From Microbacterium nymphoidis (GTDB taxonomy: Bacteria > Actinomycetota > Actinomycetes > Actinomycetales > Microbacteriaceae), in contig NZ_JAJNOD010000001.1 in the NCBI RefSeq assembly GCF_021044885.1, forward strand, positions 372,001 to 436,000: a DNA stretch of 64,000 nucleotides. Direction: 5' to 3'. Shown one piece after another: positions 51,630 through 60,235 of the stretch. The notes below the pieces were generated by a model. The model was not told the origin of the DNA, searched no databases, and was given only the letters and a program-made list of their open reading frames with translations. Position numbers and translations under genes: made by a program. Positions within the stretch are counted from its first letter, which is position 1. Each line of letters begins with the position of its first letter.

Positions 51630-52864
51630 CGCAGCGGAAGGCGGATGATTCCGGGGATTCGAGGGGCTCGGCCATGTCGGCCGCCCCAGCGATGAACGAA
51701 GGTCCCGCGACGACGAAGAACCAGACCCGGCAGCACCCGCCGGACGAGGCTCACGCCCGGGTCTCCTGGAGCCAGATCATCGAACCCGGGGACGCCGATG
51801 CCGGCGTGCTCATCGACCGGCACGGTGCGCGGGAAGCATGGTCGCTGGTGAGACGGGGAGCTGCGGCGCTGACAGCGGAGGCTCCCGCGGGCGAAGCGGC
51901 ACGATGGCGGAAGGCCGCTGCCCGATGGTCCCCGCGGCTCACCGGCGTCGACGTCGATCGTCAATGGGTGCGCGCGCGCCGGTGCGGAGCGACGCTCCTT
52001 CTTCCCGGGGACCCCGAGTGGCCGGTCGGTCTTGACGACCTTCAGGAGTCGCGACCGGTGCTGCTCTGGGTGCGCGGTGACACCGACGCACTCGCCACCG
52101 CGCCTCTGGTCGCCATCGTGGGGGCACGCGCCGCGACGGGCTACGGCGAGCACATCACGGCGGAGATCGCGGGCGAGCTCGCGGCTCGGGGGATCGCGAT
52201 CGTCTCCGGAGCCGCCTACGGTATCGATGGCGCGGCGCACCGCGCCACTCTCGCCTGTGACGGAACGACGGTCGCGGTGCTGGCCGGGGGAGCGGATCGC
52301 GTGTATCCGGCCGGTCACGCCGCCTTGATTGCGGACATCTCCCGCGCAGGAGCCGTTGTGAGCGAGGTCCCCCTCGGCAGCGAGCCCACGAAGTGGCGAT
52401 TTCTCGCGCGCAACCGCCTCATCGCCGCGATGACGGATGCGACCCTGGTGGTCGAGGCCGGGTGGCGTAGCGGCTCGCTCAACACCGCCGGTCACGCGGC
52501 CGCCCTGGGCAGACCCCTGGGCGCTGTTCCCGGTCCGGTCACCTCCGCCGCGTCCTCCGGCTGTCATCGACTGCTCCGCGAGTACGACGCCGTCTGCATC
52601 ACGGGTGCCGACGATGTGGTCGAACTACTCCCCGGCGCAGCCGCGTCGCCGCCCCTCGACCACCTGTCGGTGGAGCTGCCCGAAGCCGCCCGCCTGGAAG
52701 CGGTGCTGTCCACGCGCGTTGCGCGAAGCACGGAGGAGTTGGCCGCCCGCGCCACGATCTCCGTTGCCGACGCGGAGGCACTTCTCGGGCTCTGGACGCT
52801 CACGGGCCGCGTCGAGCGAGACACGGCGGGATGGCGCGCCTCACGGAAGTCTGCGGGCCGCTGA
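51626..52864 (+). CDS. dprA: DNA-processing protein DprA
   Basis: 412 residues from GTG 51626. The Rossmann-like core has IVGARAATGYGEHITAEIAG, VSGAAYGIDGAAHRATL, LAGGADRVYPAGHAALI, and RNRLIAAMTDATLVVEAG. DprA loads RecA on incoming single strands in transformation. The first 90 residues are less conserved, and a C-terminal winged-helix part (LSTRVARSTEELAARATIS) is present. Competence in this organism is not shown. Confidence 0.93.
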   Translation: MTQRKADDSGDSRGSAMSAAPAMNEGPATTKNQTRQHPPDEAHARVSWSQIIEPGDADAGVLIDRHGAREAWSLVRRGAAALTAEAPAGEAARWRKAAARWSPRLTGVDVDRQWVRARRCGATLLLPGDPEWPVGLDDLQESRPVLLWVRGDTDALATAPLVAIVGARAATGYGEHITAEIAGELAARGIAIVSGAAYGIDGAAHRATLACDGTTVAVLAGGADRVYPAGHAALIADISRAGAVVSEVPLGSEPTKWRFLARNRLIAAMTDATLVVEAGWRSGSLNTAGHAAALGRPLGAVPGPVTSAASSGCHRLLREYDAVCITGADDVVELLPGAAASPPLDHLSVELPEAARLEAVLSTRVARSTEELAARATISVADAEALLGLWTLTGRVERDTAGWRASRKSAGR

Positions 52865-53075
52865 GGCCCAGGGAGACGGAGGGCCGCGGGAAGATGCGCG
52901 GAGGCCCAGAGGCGAACGGATGCGGGGGGAAGCACAGAGATCGCGACAAGCAGGCTCCGGGAGGTCGAGCTGATGTGGGCGATTCGGCGTGCGGGTGGCG
53001 CGGGCGTATGGCCAACCGCGGTGCTCTTCGGCATGGCATCTCGGCATGCGCTGACAGGGCCGCGAGGATCGTCGT

Positions 53076-53975
53076 GTGGAACTGAGTGCCGCAGCCGAGA
53101 GCTTCGTCGAGCACCTTGCGCGGGTGCGGCGGTTGTCGGCTGCGACGGTGCGCGCTTACCGCAGCGACCTGGCCGATCTCCACGCGGCGACCGGGGACAC
53201 TGATCTGCGGAACGTCGGTCTCGAGGAACTGCGGGACTGGCTCTGGCGTGCCAGCCAGCGCGGCGACGCGCGCAGCACCATCGCGCGGCGAACGGCCGCT
53301 GTTCGCACCTTCTTCGCATGGGCCCTGGAGGAAGGGCTCGTTCCGCACGATCCCACGCTGCGTCTGGTGACTCCGAAGAAGCCGCAGACACTGCCGGCTG
53401 TCGCGACCGCGGACGGAGTTCGCGACATGCTCGATGCGCTGGGCGCGCGTGCGGCTGAGGGGGACGTGACCGCCCTGCGAGATCACGCGATGCTGGAAAT
53501 GCTGTACGGGGCGGGGATCCGGGTGTCCGAGCTGTGCGGACTCGACGTCGTCGACGTCGATCGAGACCGAGCCACGGTGCGGGTTCTCGGCAAAGGTTCG
53601 AAGGAGCGGGTGGTGCCCTTCGGTGCGCCTGCGTTGCGCGCGCTCGACGGCTATCTCGTGCGCTCACGGCCCGCGTTGCAGGCCCGTGCCGAGCCGAGCC
53701 CTGCCCTCTTCCTCGGCACTCGCGGCGCCCGTATCGGATCGCGGACGGTGTACGGCATCGTGGCGCGCGAGCTCGGGCCGGTCCTGGGAGAGCGCACGGT
53801 CGGGCCACACGCACTGCGCCACTCCGCGGCGACGCATCTGATCGACGGCGGTGCCGACTTGCGGGCAGTCCAGGAACTACTCGGCCACGCAAGTCTGGGC
53901 ACGACCCAGATTTACACCCATGTCTCCTCCGAGCGCCTATCCGCGGTGTACCGCACCGCGCACCCACGCGCATGA
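53076..53975 (+). CDS. xerC: tyrosine recombinase XerC/XerD type
   Basis: 299 residues from GTG 53076. The core-binding domain (1-95) is followed by the catalytic domain with the first Arg in YGAGIRVSELCGLDVVDVD, Lys in VLGKGSKERVVPFG, HALRHSAATHLIDGGADLRA (His, Arg), the second His in LLGHASLGTTQIYTH, and the nucleophile Tyr in the same segment. It resolves chromosome dimers at dif. Position after dprA matches actinobacterial xerC; distinguishing it from xerD would need comparison. Confidence 0.92.
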   Translation: MELSAAAESFVEHLARVRRLSAATVRAYRSDLADLHAATGDTDLRNVGLEELRDWLWRASQRGDARSTIARRTAAVRTFFAWALEEGLVPHDPTLRLVTPKKPQTLPAVATADGVRDMLDALGARAAEGDVTALRDHAMLEMLYGAGIRVSELCGLDVVDVDRDRATVRVLGKGSKERVVPFGAPALRALDGYLVRSRPALQARAEPSPALFLGTRGARIGSRTVYGIVARELGPVLGERTVGPHALRHSAATHLIDGGADLRAVQELLGHASLGTTQIYTHVSSERLSAVYRTAHPRA

Positions 53976-54024
53976 GGCCTATCTTCTCGACGGGCCGATG
54001 TCGTAAACGGGATCTCGGTCACGG

Positions 54025-55017
54025 CTATCCGATCTCCGAACAACAGGGGAGAAGGATCGCCCTCGGCACGCCGCCGAGCATGAGCAGCGGGTTGATGTAC
54101 TCGCCGTTGAGGCGAACGCCGAAGTGCAGCTGTCCGGCAGGTGCATGACCTCCCGTCGCGAGGGTCCCGATGGGGTCGCCGCCGCGCACCGACGTTCCGG
54201 CGGCGAGCTCGGAGCGGACGGGCTCCAGGGTGGTGATCAGACCGTTGCCGTGATCGATGGTCAGGAGCGGGCGATCCACCACCGTCCCGACGAAGGCGAT
54301 CACGCCCTCTGCCGGTGCCCGTATCCCGGTGCCCCCGCCGAGCGGCAGGAGGTCGATGCCGCGATGTCCCGCGCCGTAAGCGTGCGGGGGAGCGAGAAAG
54401 GGTGCGACGACGCGGACACCGCCGTCGAACGGCCAGGACCACCCTTCACCACGCGGGATCGTGACCCGGGAGGCACCTGCGAGCCGTGATGACGCCGCCG
54501 TGGATTCGGTCGCGCGCGCCACAGTCGACCGGGGCGCCGAAATCTGCTCGTGTCCCGGAAGCAGCCCGTGTCCCGGAAGCAGCCCGTGTCCCGGAAGCAG
54601 CCCGTGCCCCGGAGGTAACTCGTGTCCCGGAAGTGGCCGGTGTCCCGGAAATGGCCGGTGTCCCGGAAGTGGCCGGTGTCCCGGAGGTAACTCGTGTCCC
54701 GGACGTGGCCGGTGTCCCGGAAGCGAGCCGTGTCGCGGAAATGACCCGTGTTCCGGAACTGACCCGTGTTCCGGAACTGACCCGTACCCCGGAACATGCC
54801 CGGAGCCCTGGCCCGCTGTGGGTGGGAAGTGTGTCACTGGCGCGCGGGTCGGTGCTGCAACGGACGGGTCCGGCCAGCCAGCGAGCCCGAGGAACAGGAG
54901 CACTACCGCTCCCGCCAGCAGAGCAGGACGTCGTCGGTGACGAGCGGACCGAGCGGCCCTCCGGCGGCGCCAGAGCCGTGCAAACGAGCATGAGAGGTCG
55001 ATGCCGAGGTGGTTCAT
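54025..55017 (-). CDS. M23-family peptidase with long PGH tandem repeat
   Basis: 330 residues. A basic N-terminus and one membrane segment or uncleaved signal (about 31-48) lead to a low-complexity stalk. Residues 74-157 are 14 tandem hexapeptides such as LLPGHG and PLPGHR. The LytM domain is C-terminal (about 195-325): HRGIDL holds zinc ligands His and Asp, and GQLHFGVR holds the last His; the usual first His of the HxH motif is Gln here, as in other short actinobacterial M23 proteins. It probably cuts or binds peptidoglycan outside the cell. It is divergent from rpsB. Confidence 0.87.
   Translation of the reverse strand: MNHLGIDLSCSFARLWRRRRAARSARHRRRPALLAGAVVLLFLGLAGWPDPSVAAPTRAPVTHFPPTAGQGSGHVPGYGSVPEHGSVPEHGSFPRHGSLPGHRPRPGHELPPGHRPLPGHRPFPGHRPLPGHELPPGHGLLPGHGLLPGHGLLPGHEQISAPRSTVARATESTAASSRLAGASRVTIPRGEGWSWPFDGGVRVVAPFLAPPHAYGAGHRGIDLLPLGGGTGIRAPAEGVIAFVGTVVDRPLLTIDHGNGLITTLEPVRSELAAGTSVRGGDPIGTLATGGHAPAGQLHFGVRLNGEYINPLLMLGGVPRAILLPCCSEIG
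54547..54798 (-). repeat. Tandem array of fourteen 18-bp units in the M23 gene
   Basis: Fourteen units of exactly 18 bp, consensus (plus strand) CCSGTGTCCCGGAARYRG. Each encodes six residues centred on PGH. Three adjacent units at 54565-54582 and next are nearly identical, while the far end (GTTCCGGAACTGAC type) is more diverged, consistent with growth from one side. Confidence 0.95.
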
Positions 55018-55351
55018 CCGCTCATGTTCGCCATCCGGTCCGCACGGCGGGCGCCATCGAGCAGGGCGACGAGGAGATCCCGCAGCATACGGACCTGGGG
55101 AGGACGAACAGGATCATGTCGGCTACGTGCAGACACACGATGGCCGCACATCTCTCGGGCCCCGCGCACTGCTACACTGAAAGGGCACTTCGCATGTCGG
55201 AGTGACTTCGCGTGCCTTGCACGACCACGGTCGTGGCACACATCCCCAACGGTCCTTTCGAGGCGGGGCTGTGTCTGGCACCAGGTAGTGGGTATCCACG
55301 AATTCAACCGCAACAACGGCGCCCCGCGCGCCCAGAAACAGGAGAACGACC
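55018..55351. promoter_or_regulatory. rpsB leader: Divergent promoter and long leader of rpsB-tsf
   Basis: 334 bp with no gene. A -10 candidate TACACT lies at 55173-55178, so the rpsB leader would be about 165 bases. Within it, GCACGAC and GTCGTGGC near 55217-55242 can pair, a possible structured element. CAGGAGAACGACC supplies the rpsB ribosome site. S2 genes are often autoregulated through such leaders, but no known motif could be matched by eye. Confidence 0.5.
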
Positions 55352-56215
55352 ATGGCAGTCGTCACCATTCGCCAGCTGCTCGACGCTGGTGTGCACTTCG
55401 GACACCAGACCCGCCGGTGGAACCCGAAGGTGAAGCGCTTCATCCTCACCGAGCGCTCGGGCATTCACATCATCGACCTGCAGCAGTCGCTGGCCTACAT
55501 CGACCGCGCGTACGACTTCGTCAAGGAGACGGTCGCTCACGGCGGCACCATCCTCTTCGTCGGCACGAAGAAGCAGGCACAGGAAGTCGTCGCCGAGCAG
55601 GCGACCCGCGTCAACCAGCCCTACGTGAACCAGCGCTGGCTGGGTGGTCTGCTGACCAACTTCACCACGGTCTCCAAGCGTCTTGCGCGCATGAAGGAGC
55701 TCGAGGAGCTCGACTTCGAGAACCCGTCCGCTTCGGGCTTCACCAAGAAGGAGCTCCTCCTCAAGAAGCGCGAGCTCGACAAGCTGCACAAGTCGCTCGG
55801 CGGTATCCGCCACCTCACCAAGACGCCGTCGGCCATGTGGGTCATCGACGCCAAGCGTGAGCACCTCGCCATCGACGAGGCCAAGAAGCTCGGTATCCCC
55901 GTGATCGGTATCCTCGACACGAACGCCGACCCGGACGACCTGCAGTACCCGATCCCGGGCAACGACGACGCGATCCGTTCCGTCGCGCTGCTGACGCGTG
56001 TGATCGCCGACGCCGCCGCCGAGGGCCTGATCGCCAAGCACCAGCCGGCCGACGAGCAGGCCGCTGAGCCGCTGGCCGAGTGGGAGCGTGAGCTCCTCGA
56101 GCAGGGCGCACCGGTCGTCGAGGGCTCTGAGGTCGAGGTTGTCGCCGACGAGACCGCTGCGGACGAGGCCGGCGCCGAGGCTCAGGCCGCCGCCGTGGAG
56201 ACCGAGGCCAAGTAA
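55352..56215 (+). CDS. rpsB: 30S ribosomal protein S2
   Basis: 287 residues. Starts [20 protein letters not shown], with [20 protein letters not shown] and [14 protein letters not shown], all S2 hallmarks. The last 45 residues are an acidic Ala/Glu tail ([20 protein letters not shown]), common in actinobacteria. S2 lies on the solvent side of the 30S subunit. It is followed by tsf after a stable hairpin. Confidence 0.97.
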   Translation: MAVVTIRQLLDAGVHFGHQTRRWNPKVKRFILTERSGIHIIDLQQSLAYIDRAYDFVKETVAHGGTILFVGTKKQAQEVVAEQATRVNQPYVNQRWLGGLLTNFTTVSKRLARMKELEELDFENPSASGFTKKELLLKKRELDKLHKSLGGIRHLTKTPSAMWVIDAKREHLAIDEAKKLGIPVIGILDTNADPDDLQYPIPGNDDAIRSVALLTRVIADAAAEGLIAKHQPADEQAAEPLAEWERELLEQGAPVVEGSEVEVVADETAADEAGAEAQAAAVETEAK

Positions 56216-56220
56216 GCCAT

Positions 56221-56250
56221 CAGCGGGTGGCGCGTGAGCGCCACCCGCTG
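56221..56250 (+). terminator. Stem-loop between rpsB and tsf
   Basis: A 13-bp perfect stem CAGCGGGTGGCGC / GCGCCACCCGCTG with a GTGA tetraloop. No T-run follows, so it may be an attenuator, processing site or RNA-stability element instead of a full terminator. Confidence 0.6.
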
Positions 56251-56294
56251 CCCATCCATTACAGCTGCCACTTACATCACAGAGGAGCCACACA

Positions 56295-57122
56295 ATGGCA
56301 AACTTCAGCATCGCCGACATCAAGGCTCTCCGCGAGCAGCTCGGCACGGGCATGGTCGACACCAAGAAGGCGCTGGAGGAGGCTGACGGCGACGTCGCGA
56401 AGGCCACCGAGATCCTGCGCCTCAAGGGTGCCAAGGGCAACGCGAAGCGTGCCGACCGCTCCACCAGCGAGGGTCTGATCGCCGCGTCCGAGCAGGACGG
56501 CAAGGTCACCATGATCGAGCTCGCCTGCGAGACCGACTTCGTCGCGAAGAACGAGCGTTTCATCGCCCTCGCCGACAAGGTCCTGGCTGCCACCGCGGCG
56601 GCCGCTGCCGACTCGGTCGAGGCCGCTCTCGCCGCTCCGGCCGGAGACCAGACGGTCGCCGAGCTGATCAGCGACGAGGCCGCCATCATCGGCGAGAAGG
56701 TCGAGCTGCGTCAGGTGCGCACCGTCTCGGGCGAGAAGTTCGAGGTCTACATGCACCGCACCAACAAGGACCTGCCGCCGCAGGTCGGCGTGGTCGTTGC
56801 GTACACCGGTGACGACGCCGAGGCCGCTCGCGCCATCGCGCAGCACATCTCGTTCGCGAACCCCTCGTTCCTGAGCCGTGACGACGTCCCGGCCGAGGAC
56901 ATCGAGAAGGAGCGCGAGATCGTCACGAAGATCTCCCTCGAGGAGGGCAAGCCCGAGGCTGCCCTGCCGAAGATCGTGGAGGGTCGCGTCAACGCGTTCA
57001 TCAAGCAGGTCGCCCTGCTCGACCAGGACTACGCCCGTGACAACAAGCTCACGGTCGCCCAGGTGGCGAAGGACGCCGGCATCACGGTGACCGCTTTCGC
57101 CCGCTTCAAGGTCGGCGCGTAA
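56295..57122 (+). CDS. tsf: translation elongation factor Ts
   Basis: 275 residues. The nucleotide-exchange factor for EF-Tu. MANFSIADIKALREQLGTGM and VDTKKALEEADGDVAKA form the N-terminal UBA domain; IELACETDFVAKNERFIAL is the core motif contacting EF-Tu. AGAGGAGCC precedes the ATG. It is followed by a strong terminator. Confidence 0.97.
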   Translation: MANFSIADIKALREQLGTGMVDTKKALEEADGDVAKATEILRLKGAKGNAKRADRSTSEGLIAASEQDGKVTMIELACETDFVAKNERFIALADKVLAATAAAAADSVEAALAAPAGDQTVAELISDEAAIIGEKVELRQVRTVSGEKFEVYMHRTNKDLPPQVGVVVAYTGDDAEAARAIAQHISFANPSFLSRDDVPAEDIEKEREIVTKISLEEGKPEAALPKIVEGRVNAFIKQVALLDQDYARDNKLTVAQVAKDAGITVTAFARFKVGA

Positions 57123-57133
57123 GACCTTTTTCA

Positions 57134-57162
57134 GGGCCCGGATCGTGTGACGATCCGGGCCC
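57134..57162 (+). terminator. Terminator after tsf
   Basis: Stem GGGCCCGGATCGT / ACGATCCGGGCCC (13 bp, perfect) with a GTG loop, followed by TTCTTC. Confidence 0.85.
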
Positions 57163-57188
57163 TTCTTCACGCACACACACCAGCGCGC

Positions 57189-57194
57189 TACGGT
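57189..57194 (+). promoter_or_regulatory. -10 element TACGGT upstream of pyrH
   Basis: TACGGT lies 22 bases before GTG 57217; a short leader with GAGAGG would result. Confidence 0.4.
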
Positions 57195-57216
57195 TGAGCG
57201 CGACGAGAGGAACAAC

Positions 57217-57939
57217 GTGACCACGACAGAGAAGACCGGACGCCGTCGCGTCCTGCTGAAGCTTTCCGGTGAGGCCTTCGGCGGTGGCCAGCTGGGTGTG
57301 AACCCGGATGTCGTCAGCGCCATCGCCCGCGAGATCGCCGAGGTCGTCGATACCGTCGAGGTTGCAATCGTGGTGGGCGGAGGGAACTTCTTCCGCGGCG
57401 CGGAACTGAGCCAGCGTGGCATGGAGCGCGGTCGCGCTGACTACATGGGCATGCTCGGCACCGTGATGAATGCACTCGCGCTGCAGGACTTCCTGGAGCA
57501 GGCCGGCGCAGCCACGCGCGTGCAGTCCGCCATCCAGATGACTCAGGTCGCCGAACCGTACATCCCGCTGAAGGCCGAGCGGCACATGGAGAAGGGCCGC
57601 GTCGTGATCTTCGGCGCCGGTGCGGGTCTGCCGTACTTCTCCACGGACACGGTCGCCGCGCAGCGCGCGCTGGAGATCGGCGCCACCGAGGTTCTCGTTG
57701 CCAAGAACGGCGTCGACGGCGTCTACTCGGCCGACCCTCGTACCGATCCGGATGCGGTCAAGCTCGACCACGTGACTTACAGCGACGCACTGCAGCAGGG
57801 CCTCAAGGTGGTCGATTCCACCGCCTTCAGCCTGTGCATGGACAACGGCATGAACATGCGTGTGTTCGGCATGGAGCCCGCCGGCAACGTCACGCGTGCG
57901 CTGCTCGGCGAGGAGATCGGCACTCTCGTCACAGCCTGA
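57217..57939 (+). CDS. pyrH: UMP kinase
   Basis: 240 residues from GTG. It phosphorylates UMP to UDP in pyrimidine synthesis. The amino-acid-kinase fold is shown by [48 protein letters not shown] and [16 protein letters not shown]. Standard length and standard place between tsf and frr. Confidence 0.97.
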   Translation: MTTTEKTGRRRVLLKLSGEAFGGGQLGVNPDVVSAIAREIAEVVDTVEVAIVVGGGNFFRGAELSQRGMERGRADYMGMLGTVMNALALQDFLEQAGAATRVQSAIQMTQVAEPYIPLKAERHMEKGRVVIFGAGAGLPYFSTDTVAAQRALEIGATEVLVAKNGVDGVYSADPRTDPDAVKLDHVTYSDALQQGLKVVDSTAFSLCMDNGMNMRVFGMEPAGNVTRALLGEEIGTLVTA

Positions 57940-57960
57940 CGCTGCGCGGGCACCCTCACA

Positions 57961-57987
57961 GGGACGAAGAAGCCGTCCCACTAGACT
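57961..57987 (+). promoter_or_regulatory. Small hairpin and -10 element TAGACT before frr
   Basis: GGGACG / CGTCCC (57961-57979) may end pyrH transcription weakly. TAGACT at 57982-57987 is a -10 candidate 32 bases before the frr start. Confidence 0.4.
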
Positions 57988-58019
57988 GACATCAGCTGTA
58001 CTCAATGAATGGAGCAGGC

Positions 58020-58577
58020 ATGACCGCCGCCGCTGTGATCGCCGACACCAAGGCCAAGATGGAGCGCGCCGTTGAGGCCGCCAAGGAGGATTTCTCGACC
58101 GTTCGCACCGGACGGGCCAACCCCCAGCTGTTCCAGAAGGTCATGGTCAACTACTACGGCACCATGACGCCGCTGGCCCAGCTGGCCTCGATCAACTCCT
58201 CTGAAGCTCGCACTCTTCTCGTCACGCCCTACGACAAGGGAGCGCTGCGCGACATCGAGAACGCGATTCGCGACATGCCGAACCTCGGCGCGAACCCCTC
58301 GAACGACGGCAACGTCATCCGGGTCACCCTTCCCGAGCTCACCGAGGACCGCCGCAAGGAGTTCGTGAAGCTCGTCAAGACCAAGGGCGAGGACGCGAAG
58401 GTTCAGGTGCGTGGCATCCGCCGTAAGGCGAAGGACGAGCTGGACGCGCTCAAGAGCGAGGTCGGCGAGGACGAGGTCGCCCGCGGCGAGAAGGAGCTCG
58501 ACGCTCTGACCCGCGCGCACACCGACCTCATCGACGAGGCGCTCAAGCGCAAAGAGGCCGAACTGCTCGAGGTCTGA
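58020..58577 (+). CDS. frr: ribosome recycling factor
   Basis: 185 residues from ATG 58020, with GGAGCAGG upstream; an in-frame ATG 15 bases earlier has no such site. [20 protein letters not shown] is the usual start, and [19 protein letters not shown] is the family signature. It splits post-termination ribosomes with EF-G. cdsA follows after six bases. Confidence 0.96.
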   Translation: MTAAAVIADTKAKMERAVEAAKEDFSTVRTGRANPQLFQKVMVNYYGTMTPLAQLASINSSEARTLLVTPYDKGALRDIENAIRDMPNLGANPSNDGNVIRVTLPELTEDRRKEFVKLVKTKGEDAKVQVRGIRRKAKDELDALKSEVGEDEVARGEKELDALTRAHTDLIDEALKRKEAELLEV

Positions 58578-58583
58578 CACGGC

Positions 58584-59630
58584 ATGACGTCCGATCCCCA
58601 CGGGAACTCCGAGCCCGAGCAGCCGGTGACCGACGTCTCGTCGGACACCGGCGCTCGCGCGTTCCCCGCGCACCTCAAGGCGCGGCGCGAGGAACTGGAA
58701 TCGCAGGTCGCCCACGCTCGGGAGAACTTCGACAAGCAGGTCGCGCACGCTCGGGAGAATTTCGATGAGGCCCAGGAACGCATCAAGGCCCGGACCGGGC
58801 GCGACCTGATCGGAGCGATTCTCATCGGGCTCGCGCTCGGCGCGGTCGTGCTGGGCTCACTGCTCTTCCTGAAGTGGATCTTCGTGATCCTCGCGGTCGT
58901 GGCCGCCGGCGCCGCCGTGTACGAACTGGCGCGTGCCTTCCAGACCGCGGGCCGGCGCATCGATCTGATCCCGCAGCTGGTGACGGCGGTCGCGCTGGTC
59001 GGCTCGGCCTATGTCGCCGAGACGTGGGCACTGTGGGTGCTGCTGTTCGCGGGCGTCAGCCTCATCATCGTGTGGCGTCTGATCGGACAGATGAGCGCCC
59101 AGGACGGACGGGTCCGCCGGGAGGTGCTCGGGGACATCCTCGCGAGCGTCCTCATCCCGGTGTACATCCCGTTCCTCACGACCCTTGCCCTTCTCGTCCT
59201 TCGCGAGGAGAACGGGCAGAACTGGATCATCCTCTTCCTCACCGTCGTGGTGTCGGCAGACACCGGCGCATATGCGATCGGCCTCTGGCTCGGTAAGCAC
59301 CCGATGGCACCGCGCGTCAGCCCGAAGAAGACGTGGGAGGGCCTGGGGGGAGCCGCCGTTTTCGCGGTGGTGACCGCAACGCTCGTCTGCATCTTCCTGC
59401 TGGGGCTGCCCTGGTGGACCGGCCTCGTCTGTGGGCTCGCGCTGTTGCTGACGGCCACGCTGGGGGATCTCGGTGAGTCGATGATCAAACGCGATCTCGG
59501 CATCAAGGATATGAGTTCCTGGATTCCCGGCCACGGCGGAATCCTCGATCGCCTCGACAGCATTCTGCCCTCGGCCGTGGCGGTGCTCGCTCTTCATCAT
59601 TTCCTCTCACCTCTGGCGGTTCTCTCGTGA
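58584..59630 (+). CDS. cdsA: phosphatidate cytidylyltransferase
   Basis: 348 residues. It makes CDP-diacylglycerol for phospholipids. Several membrane segments fill residues about 78-340. The signature SMIKRDLGIKDMSSWIPGHG and GGILDRLDSI is complete near the C-terminus. The first 75 residues are a soluble charged extension containing an exact 11-residue repeat, QVAHARENFD-K/E, encoded by two 33-bp units. Overlaps the DivIVA-like gene by 4 bp. Confidence 0.95.
   Translation: MTSDPHGNSEPEQPVTDVSSDTGARAFPAHLKARREELESQVAHARENFDKQVAHARENFDEAQERIKARTGRDLIGAILIGLALGAVVLGSLLFLKWIFVILAVVAAGAAVYELARAFQTAGRRIDLIPQLVTAVALVGSAYVAETWALWVLLFAGVSLIIVWRLIGQMSAQDGRVRREVLGDILASVLIPVYIPFLTTLALLVLREENGQNWIILFLTVVVSADTGAYAIGLWLGKHPMAPRVSPKKTWEGLGGAAVFAVVTATLVCIFLLGLPWWTGLVCGLALLLTATLGDLGESMIKRDLGIKDMSSWIPGHGGILDRLDSILPSAVAVLALHHFLSPLAVLS
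58704..58769 (+). repeat. Two 33-bp tandem units in cdsA
   Basis: Units 58704-58736 and 58737-58769 each encode QVAHARENFD plus K or E. An 11-residue period is that of a right-handed coiled coil. Confidence 0.85.
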
Positions 59631-60187
59631 GTTCGACTCCTTTCCCGCGCACCACTGGTCGCACCAAGGGCTATGAGCGACGTTCTGTCGACAGCTTCCT
59701 CGCTCATGCACGCTCGGCGTTCGAGCGTCGTTCCGATGCTGTCGCCCTCACCGCGGACGACATCCGCCAGGCCGCGTTCCCGCTCGTGCGGGACGGGTAT
59801 GAGATCGCACCCGTCGATGCGGCACTCGGGCGCATCGAAGACGCGTTCGCGGCCCGGGAGCGCGATGCCCGCATTCGCGCGGTCGGAGTCGACGGCTGGG
59901 TGGAGCAGGCGCGCGCGACCGCCCAGATCGTTCTCGAACGGATCTCCCGCCCTCGTACCCAGCGCTTCCGTCGCGCCGGCCTGCTGCGATACGGCTATCG
60001 CATCGACGAGGTCGACCTGGTCACTGACAAGCTCGTCGGATACTTCGAACACGGCGATCGGGTCACACCGGAGCAGGTGCGTGCGGCGGCTTTCCGCATG
60101 CAGCGCAACGGATATGCCGAGGAGCAGGTCGATGCCGTCCTCGACGCCGTGGTCGAGGTCATGCTCGCCGTCACGCCCACCCGCTGA
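59627..60187 (+). CDS. DivIVA-domain protein
   Basis: 186 residues from GTG 59627. Two DivIVA-like segments are visible: GYERRSVDSFLAHARSAFE near residue 15 and YGYRIDEVDLVTDKLVGYF near residue 120, both with the G-Y-x3-x-V-D pattern, and each followed by an AFxxxRxGY-type helix (IRQAAFPLVRDGYEIAPVD; RAAAFRMQRNGYAEEQVD). DivIVA proteins sense curved membrane and guide polar growth. Its role here is unknown; it is coupled to cdsA. Confidence 0.85.
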   Translation: MSSTPFPRTTGRTKGYERRSVDSFLAHARSAFERRSDAVALTADDIRQAAFPLVRDGYEIAPVDAALGRIEDAFAARERDARIRAVGVDGWVEQARATAQIVLERISRPRTQRFRRAGLLRYGYRIDEVDLVTDKLVGYFEHGDRVTPEQVRAAAFRMQRNGYAEEQVDAVLDAVVEVMLAVTPTR

Positions 60188-60220
60188 GCGCCACCTGATG
60201 CCTTCCGGGGATCCTGCAGG

Positions 60221-60226
60221 TATAGT
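60221..60226 (+). promoter_or_regulatory. -10 element TATAGT before the SLT-like gene
   Basis: TATAGT, nine bases, then GTG 60236. One of the best -10 sequences in the window. Confidence 0.55.
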
Positions 60227-60235
60227 TATCCCATT

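Noticed and set aside
52865..53075. A small gene between dprA and xerC
   Set aside because: The short frames here lack a ribosome site, leaderless -10 spacing and any family motif.
53076..53975. Integrase of a mobile element
   Set aside because: It sits in the conserved comM-dprA-xerC-M23-rpsB order and has the length and motifs of chromosomal XerC.
54547..54798. CRISPR array or noncoding satellite
   Set aside because: Units are directly adjacent 18-mers that encode a continuous hexapeptide repeat in the M23 gene.
54461..55205. Plus-strand ORFs across the M23 repeat (PCPGS-type and VPEVA-type proteins)
   Set aside because: The 18-bp unit keeps every frame open, so these are by-products of the repeat; the minus frame carries the signal segment and LytM domain.
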